A DNA stretch of 5,239 nucleotides, from NCBI GenBank assembly GCA_001803645.1, contig MHDW01000117.1, positions 1 to 5,239 of the forward strand, given 5' to 3'. This DNA comes from Nitrospirae bacterium GWC2_42_7 (GTDB taxonomy: Bacteria > Nitrospirota > Thermodesulfovibrionia > Thermodesulfovibrionales > UBA6898). Positions 1-5,239 of this stretch are shown here, piece after piece. Below the pieces are notes generated by a model. It saw only the letters and a list, made by a program, of their open reading frames with translations. It was not told where the DNA came from and did no database searches. The translations under genes and the position numbers were made by a program. How positions within the stretch are numbered: the stretch's first letter is position 1; each line of letters opens with the position of its first letter.

Positions 1-26
1 AAGAAATTGGAAAGGAAATAAATTCT

Positions 27-1065
27 ATGAAGAAAAAGAAAGAGCCTGTTTCTGAAAGAGGCGAGCTTATTTTGTATCAAACTGAGGACGGAAAAACCAG
101 AATCGAGGTAAGATTGCAGGATGAAACTGTCTGGCTGAGTCAAAAACTTATGGCTGAGTTGTTTCAGACAACCAAACAAAATATTAGTCTGCATATCCAG
201 AATATATTTGACGAGGGCGAACTGATGCCAGAAGCAACTGTCAAGGAATACTTGACAGTTCAAACTGAAGGCTTAAGACAGGTAAATAGACCGGTCGACT
301 CTTACAACCTCGACATGATTATTTCAGTGGGTTACAGAATCAAATCTCATGTCGCCACCCGCTTCCGTCAATGGGCCACCCAAAGACTGCGGGAGTATAT
401 TATCAAAGGCTTCACTCTTGACGATGAGCGTTTGAAACAGGCCGAAGGCGGCAATTACTTTGATGAACTGCTTGCACGCATCCGGGACATTCGCTCGTCT
501 GAAAAAATATTTTGGCGCAAGGTGCTGGATATTTATGCTACGAGTATTGATTATGATCCAAATAATGATATGTCAAAAGAGTTTTTCTCAATCATACAGA
601 ATAAGATGCACTGGGCTGCGCACGGCAAGACAGCCGCAGAAGTGATATACGGTCGCGCTGATGCTTCTAAACCTCATATGGGAATGACAAGTTGGAGCGG
701 GAATGCTATTCGCAAAACTGATTCTGAAATTGCAAAAAACTATCTGAATGCACAAGAACTTGATGTATTGAACCGGATTGTTACCATGTATCTCGACTTT
801 GCCGAACTTCAAGCTTTGAACCGGAAATCTATGCATATGAGAGACTGGATTGCCAAGCTCGATGACTTTTTGAAACTCACCGGCAGGGACATTCTGACAC
901 ATGCAGGGAAAATCAGTCATGATAAAGCGCTTGGAAAAGCTCATTCTGAATATGAACAATACCGGCAACAGTGTTTAAACGAACCTTCGCCTGTAGAGAG
1001 GCAGTTTCTGGAAGCGATAAAGAAGGCAAAGCAAATAGAAAAATCAAAAAAAAGCAAGCATAAAG

Positions 1066-1073
<8 letters not shown>
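27..1073 (+). CDS. rhuM: RhuM family protein (Virulence_RhuM domain), complete
   Basis: This is a 348-residue protein of the RhuM family, named after a gene of Salmonella pathogenicity island 3. Its biochemical role is not established, and relatives are common in mobile and defence-type loci, including restriction-modification operons. The N-terminal part (about residues 35-66, WLSQKLMAELFQTTKQNIS then HIQNIFDEGEL) looks like a helix-turn-helix DNA-binding segment. The family core follows at 93-137 (YNLDMIISVGYR, FRQWATQRLREYIIKGF, LDDERL) and 150-178 (RIRDIRSSEKIFWRKVLDIY). The length fits a complete family member, and the last 20 residues are lysine-rich. The ATG at 27 is preceded by AAGGAA at 12-17, nine bases away. 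The frame stays open to the left edge, so a longer upstream start cannot be fully excluded. The end overlaps cas1 by 8 bases, which places the gene in the CRISPR adaptation operon. By eye it is more AT-rich than cas1, suggesting separate acquisition. Family call is strong; function is unknown. Confidence 0.93.
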
Positions 1074-2278
<1,205 letters not shown>

Positions 2279-2303
2279 GAATTTGTTGGTAGATTTTTGT
2301 TCA

Positions 2304-2334
2304 TTGAAAAATGACTTATAAATCAGCGTATTAT
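2304..2334 (+). promoter_or_regulatory. Possible pre-crRNA promoter in the leader
   Basis: TTGAAA (2304-2309, five of six matches to TTGACA) and TATTAT (2329-2334, five of six to TATAAT) are separated by 19 bases, slightly long for a sigma70-type promoter. Transcription would begin near the leader-repeat junction, which would be sensible for a crRNA precursor. A second -10-like box, TATAAA (2317-2322), lacks a good partner. AT-rich leaders give such matches by chance, so this is weak. Confidence 0.3.
2321..2333 (+). promoter_or_regulatory. IHF-like binding site in the leader
   Basis: AATCAGCGTATTA matches the IHF consensus WATCAANNNNTTR with one mismatch (G for the second A after ATC). It ends eight bases before the first repeat. 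In E. coli, IHF bends the I-E leader so that Cas1-Cas2 integrates only at the leader end. The site here is about ten bases nearer the repeat than the AATCA I recall in E. coli. IHF use is inferred. Confidence 0.5.
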
Positions 2335-2341
2335 AAGAAGT

Positions 2342-2431
2342 ATGTTCCCCGCACGCGCGGGGATGAACCGGTCTGTTTTTGAAAGAACTGCAGCCTTCAG
2401 AAATGTTCCCCGCACGCGCGGGGATGAACCG
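2342..2431 (+). CRISPR. Minimal type I-E CRISPR array: two repeats, one spacer
   Basis: Two identical repeats of 29 bases lie at 2342-2370 and 2403-2431, with a 32-base spacer at 2371-2402. The 61-base period is the type I-E standard. The repeat starts ATGTTCCCCGC and ends GGGGATGAACCG. It contains a seven-base stem (TCCCCGC with GCGGGGA) closed by an ACGC loop, the type of hairpin that Cas6e cleaves. The first base is A, where E. coli repeats have G. Identity runs one base further (G at 2371 and 2432), probably by chance. Orientation with the leader at the cas2 side is fixed by gene order, leader motif and repeat strand. No third repeat, even degenerate, is seen at the expected place (2464-2492). 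Confidence 0.97.
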
Positions 2432-2610
2432 GCATGTCACGTGGGTTGAAACAATATATATCCGAGCATGTGAAAAAATATGCAGCTATAGTTGCAAAGC
2501 AAGTTCTGCAGAGGAAGTATTGGGACAAGTAGCACACTCGCTTGGGGTGCGAGTAGCCGCCTGTTAAGTTTCGGAACATTGTCTGATAGAAAAATGGGAA
2601 CTGGATAGAT
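2432..2610. other. Non-coding trailer between the array and the convergent gene
   Basis: About 180 bases separate the last repeat from the stop codon of the convergent DUF2400-family gene. I see no gene, no further repeat and no terminator with a T-run on either strand. Visible items are a short hairpin (2536-2554), the palindrome CACGTG (2438-2443) and the palindrome TAGATCTA (2606-2613) spanning the stop codon of the convergent gene. Confidence 0.6.
2536..2554. repeat. Short inverted repeat (hairpin) in the trailer
   Basis: ACTCGC (2536-2541) and GCGAGT (2549-2554) are perfect complements around the seven-base loop TTGGGGT. No T-run follows on either strand, so it is not a typical intrinsic terminator. 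It could still slow or partly end transcription of the convergent operons, or be chance. Confidence 0.4.
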
Positions 2611-3453
2611 CTAAGACAAGAACCCCTTAAACACGCATCCTTTGCATGCCTCATTCTCTCTTTTACCCTTACAAACACCTGATATGCCGTGGTGGCAGAG
2701 GGCAAAGTCATATTTAAGCGGGTCTTCAGGGTCAAATTTCTTAAGCGTTTCTGTGATCTCAACTGCTGTCTTCCAGTCCTGAGAGTTCCGTGAAGTAAAG
2801 CCAAGGCATTTCGATATTTTTGCTATATGCGTATCCAGAGGAATAACAAGCTTGTTCATTGGTATTCCCTTCCATATGCCGAAATCAATGTCCTTGTCCC
2901 TTACCATCCACCGCAGAAAAAGGTTTGATCTTTTGCAGGTACTCCCTTTTCCAGGAGACGGGAAGAACTGAAGCAGTCCGGCAGGCCTAATGTCTTTCGC
3001 GTAGACTATTGATGTGTCTGTATTCAGCATTGCCTCAACATATCCCTCAAGAGCTTCCCGGATGTTAAGAGCATGAGGTTTATAAAACTTCATGAAAAGA
3101 TCTTCTAAAGATGAATATTTTTTGAGAATTTTATGAAGAATAAATATCATGCATATAATGTCTTCATTCTTGTTGAATCTATAGCTGATTCCCTGAAAAA
3201 GCTTCCTGTTCTTTTTGGCATCAAAATCCAGAAGGAATTCATAGGGGCTTCTGCCCATTGCCATCAGGATCTTCTCAATAACTGTTTTAAACAGGTCAAC
3301 CCGGCCGTAAGCAAGGCTGGCTGCAATAAAACCTGAGACTTCAATGTCACGGGGGTCCTTATATCTGTGAGGGAACTCTATAGGGTCAAGGCGCATCCTC
3401 TCCTGAAAATCGTATTCCCTGTAGAATTTATCAAGGATATTCTTAAGCTGCAT
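2611..3453 (-). CDS. TIGR02757/DUF2400 family protein
   Basis: This 280-residue protein belongs to the TIGR02757 (DUF2400) family, whose function is not known. Family landmarks are visible: DPIEFPHRY (23-31), FIAASLAYGR (42-51), a PSPGKGSTCKRSNLFLRWMVR region (165-185), IPLDTHI (204-210) and a C-terminal HHG with four cysteines (C253, C261, C270, C273). The order of a G-K-G loop followed by helix, then LDTHI, then a C-x8-C-x2-C end resembles endonuclease III-type HhH-GPD glycosylases; the resemblance is my inference. No signal peptide or membrane segment is seen, so it should be cytoplasmic. The ATG is the only in-frame start after the stop codon that ends kup, and no clear Shine-Dalgarno site precedes it. 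The gap to the upstream kup stop is 12 bases, so coupled expression from a kup operon is likely. It converges on the CRISPR locus, with no sign of a functional link. Confidence 0.9.
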   Translation of the reverse strand: MQLKNILDKFYREYDFQERMRLDPIEFPHRYKDPRDIEVSGFIAASLAYGRVDLFKTVIEKILMAMGRSPYEFLLDFDAKKNRKLFQGISYRFNKNEDIICMIFILHKILKKYSSLEDLFMKFYKPHALNIREALEGYVEAMLNTDTSIVYAKDIRPAGLLQFFPSPGKGSTCKRSNLFLRWMVRDKDIDFGIWKGIPMNKLVIPLDTHIAKISKCLGFTSRNSQDWKTAVEITETLKKFDPEDPLKYDFALCHHGISGVCKGKRENEACKGCVFKGFLS

Positions 3454-3465
3454 TATGCAAGGGAA

Positions 3466-5239
3466 TCACATGCCGATTTTTGTTATTACGCCATGTAGCT
3501 TTTTCGAAGGGATCTTGTAAAAATTGATGAACGGGGGAGTATTTCTCTTTATAAAATGGAACATTTTCCATATAGGATTTGCTGTGGTTATATCCTCAAG
3601 ACCGTAGAAAACCGCCCGTTCTTCTATGCCGTTTTCCCTGAGTATCTCTTCAACATCCACCATTTCCATATAGCCCATCTGGATCTCGAACACCCTGAGG
3701 CCTTTTGTAATATCCTCCTTGAAAAATCCGGTAACACCATAAGGATCGTCTCTTTTTATGATAGACACAAAGATATTGTCTTCATACATGATACCGTGAA
3801 AGAACATTGTCTGTGTGATATAAAAAGGTATCTCCTGAATGCTTTTCAGAAGGAATAAAGCCATCCCCTGTATCTTCTCTGTAGATTCATATACTCTGTT
3901 GAATTTGATAAGGAACTCTTCGAGCTGCACAAAATTCATCATCCTGTAAAGCCTCTTCTGTCCCCTTGTATAAAGAATTATCACAGCAAACGGGAGGGAA
4001 GCCAGTATCAATGACCAGTAACCTCCGTGAGGTATCTTGTGAAAATTCGATAAAAGATAAACAAGATCAATTATCGTAATAAACAGGGCAATAAATGACA
4101 GTATTGGTTTTTTCTGGAGATAAAATATCCATATCATGAAAATTCCGGTTATTACCATTGTTCCGGTAACAGCAAGTCCGTAAGCGCTTGCAAGGCGGCT
4201 GGATTCCCTGAATTCCACCATAATAAAGATCACGGCTATAAGCATTGCCCAGTTGACCGAGCCAATATATATCTGCGATCTTCTTTCCATAGAAGTATAA
4301 TCCACCTTGAACATCGGCATGATTCTTGTGGTTATTCCCTGATAGACCATAGAGAACATACCGCTTATCATCGCCTGCGATGCTATGACTGTAGCAGCAA
4401 TACTCAGCAGAAGAAACGGCACATACAGGTCTTTTGCATAGAAAAACACCATCTCAAAAAGCACATTCTTTGTTTCAGGATGGTTTAACAGAAAAGCGCC
4501 TTGTCCCAGATAGTTCAGGATCAACACAGCAAAAACACCTAGCCAAGCCTGTCTTATTGGTTTTGCGCCAAGGTGTCCCATGTCCGCATACAGCGCCTCA
4601 CCGCCTGTTGCACAGAGTATTATCTCTCCAAGTGCAAAAAAACCGACCAGTTTGTTCTCTATTAGAAAATTTATTCCCCAGTATGGATTTAACGCTCTTA
4701 AAATCTCGGGTGCTTCAGAGATGGATGTCACCCCGACAAGAAAGAGGGCTGCAAACCACATGCATGTTATAGGGCCGAATGCGCCAGCCACTTTTTCAGT
4801 CCCCCTGCTCTGGATAGAAAAAAGGGCTATAGCGATCAAAGAGGATATGATCACTATGCTTGTTCTTGAAAGATTCTCCAGCCCGGGTATCAGAACCGCG
4901 CCCTCAACTGCGGACAAGATACTGATGGCAGGGGTAAGAACACCATCACCCATCAGGAGTGAAACTCCGACAAAAGTCATGATCGTTACAAAAGTGGATT
5001 CCTTTTTATCACGGAAAAGAGAAACAAGTATCTCCTTAAGAACGATCTTGCCACCCTCGCCTCTTCTGCTTAAGCTCATAGCCAGCCAGTCGAACTGCAG
5101 GAAAACCAGAAATACAAGTGTCCAGACTATCAAAGAGAGCACACCCAGGATGTTATCATGTGTGGGTTTAAGAAGAAGAAAAACTACGGTTACAGTATAT
5201 ATCGGGCTTGTACCTATGTCTCCAAAGACAAGACCGAGC
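3466..5239 (-). CDS. kup: Kup/HAK/KT family potassium uptake protein, 5' end cut by window edge
   Basis: Kup proteins are inner-membrane K+/H+ symporters of about 620-650 residues. Here 590 residues are visible, and the first few, with the start codon, lie beyond the right edge. The frame is open to the edge: it reads LGLVFGDIGTSPIYT there, the family's opening signature, so the GTG at 5140-5142 is internal and not the start. Further family motifs (visible numbering) are RGEGG (about 59-63), GDGVLTPAISILSAVEG (about 97-113), TGGEALYADMGH (about 211-222), IASQAMISG and SAYGLAVTGTM. About a dozen hydrophobic segments cover the first 420 or so residues, followed by a cytoplasmic C-terminal domain of about 160 residues ending at the TGA at 3466-3468. 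It is followed after 12 bases by the DUF2400-family gene. Intact as far as seen; the regulatory region is outside the window. Confidence 0.96.
   Translation of the reverse strand, partial: LGLVFGDIGTSPIYTVTVVFLLLKPTHDNILGVLSLIVWTLVFLVFLQFDWLAMSLSRRGEGGKIVLKEILVSLFRDKKESTFVTIMTFVGVSLLMGDGVLTPAISILSAVEGAVLIPGLENLSRTSIVIISSLIAIALFSIQSRGTEKVAGAFGPITCMWFAALFLVGVTSISEAPEILRALNPYWGINFLIENKLVGFFALGEIILCATGGEALYADMGHLGAKPIRQAWLGVFAVLILNYLGQGAFLLNHPETKNVLFEMVFFYAKDLYVPFLLLSIAATVIASQAMISGMFSMVYQGITTRIMPMFKVDYTSMERRSQIYIGSVNWAMLIAVIFIMVEFRESSRLASAYGLAVTGTMVITGIFMIWIFYLQKKPILSFIALFITIIDLVYLLSNFHKIPHGGYWSLILASLPFAVIILYTRGQKRLYRMMNFVQLEEFLIKFNRVYESTEKIQGMALFLLKSIQEIPFYITQTMFFHGIMYEDNIFVSIIKRDDPYGVTGFFKEDITKGLRVFEIQMGYMEMVDVEEILRENGIEERAVFYGLEDITTANPIWKMFHFIKRNTPPFINFYKIPSKKLHGVITKIGM

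Larger units (their letters stand above)
2279..2341 (+). promoter_or_regulatory. CRISPR leader (type I-E)
   Basis: This AT-rich stretch between the cas2 stop and the first repeat is the leader that directs spacer insertion. It contains TTGGTAGATT at 2286-2295, which is -56 to -47 from the repeat. From memory, the E. coli I-E leader has the same ten bases at the same distance, followed by an A-run at a similar place as here (2307-2311). An IHF-like site lies nearer the repeat at 2321-2333. The leader may be shorter than the full interval, and part of it could extend into cas2. Confidence 0.85.

Noticed and set aside
2438..2451. GGGTTGAAAC after the second repeat, like the end of some other CRISPR repeat types
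   Set aside because: Occurs once only, with no periodic partner nearby; most likely chance.
2464..2492. Possible third, degenerate CRISPR repeat one period after the second
   Set aside because: The sequence at the expected place lacks the C-run, G-run and end motif of the repeat; no recognisable similarity remains.
2536..2554. Intrinsic terminator for either convergent operon
   Set aside because: The stem is only six pairs and no T-run follows on either strand; kept only as a hairpin.
2379..2567. Small + strand frame of 62 codons starting in the spacer
   Set aside because: It runs through the second repeat, has no ribosome binding site and resembles nothing known.
2397..2804. Open frame of 135 codons on the - strand crossing the second CRISPR repeat
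   Set aside because: Its end reads VHPRACGEHF, the typical false translation of type I-E repeats, and most of the frame overlaps the end of the DUF2400-family gene in another frame. It is not a gene.
4434..4772. + strand open frame opposite kup
   Set aside because: It is fully inside the conserved membrane region of kup and shows no protein family features.

Overview
The window is bacterial chromosome. From left to right on the + strand it holds a RhuM-family gene, a type I-E cas1 and a type I-E cas2, all overlapping, then a leader and a very small CRISPR array (two repeats, one spacer). Facing them on the - strand are a TIGR02757/DUF2400-family gene and a Kup-type potassium transporter whose 5' end runs off the right edge. 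Dense packing, Shine-Dalgarno sites and an E. coli-like I-E leader point to a Gram-negative bacterium. The Kup and DUF2400 pair would suit Nitrospirota or Desulfobacterota-like lineages, but that placement is a weak guess.

Left part (27-2278): rhuM overlaps cas1 by 8 bases and cas1 overlaps cas2 by 20 bases, so the three read as one transcription unit with coupled translation. Cas1 keeps its four expected active-site residues and Cas2 closely follows the E. coli protein, so the adaptation module looks intact. No interference genes (cas3, Cascade, cas6e) are in the window. They could lie to the left, since only 26 bases precede rhuM. RhuM sits where cas6e normally precedes cas1e, which is the most unusual feature of the locus.

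Middle part (2279-2610): a 63-base leader carries the motif TTGGTAGATT at -56 to -47 from the first repeat, the same place I recall for the E. coli leader, plus an IHF-like site. Two identical 29-base repeats flank one 32-base spacer (61-base period). About 180 bases of non-coding sequence follow, with one short hairpin and no obvious terminator.

Right part (2611-5239, - strand): kup is followed after 12 bases by the DUF2400-family gene, probably as one operon. These genes look like ordinary chromosome next to the CRISPR locus. The DUF2400 protein has a layout that recalls HhH-GPD DNA glycosylases of the endonuclease III type, which may be a clue to its unknown function.
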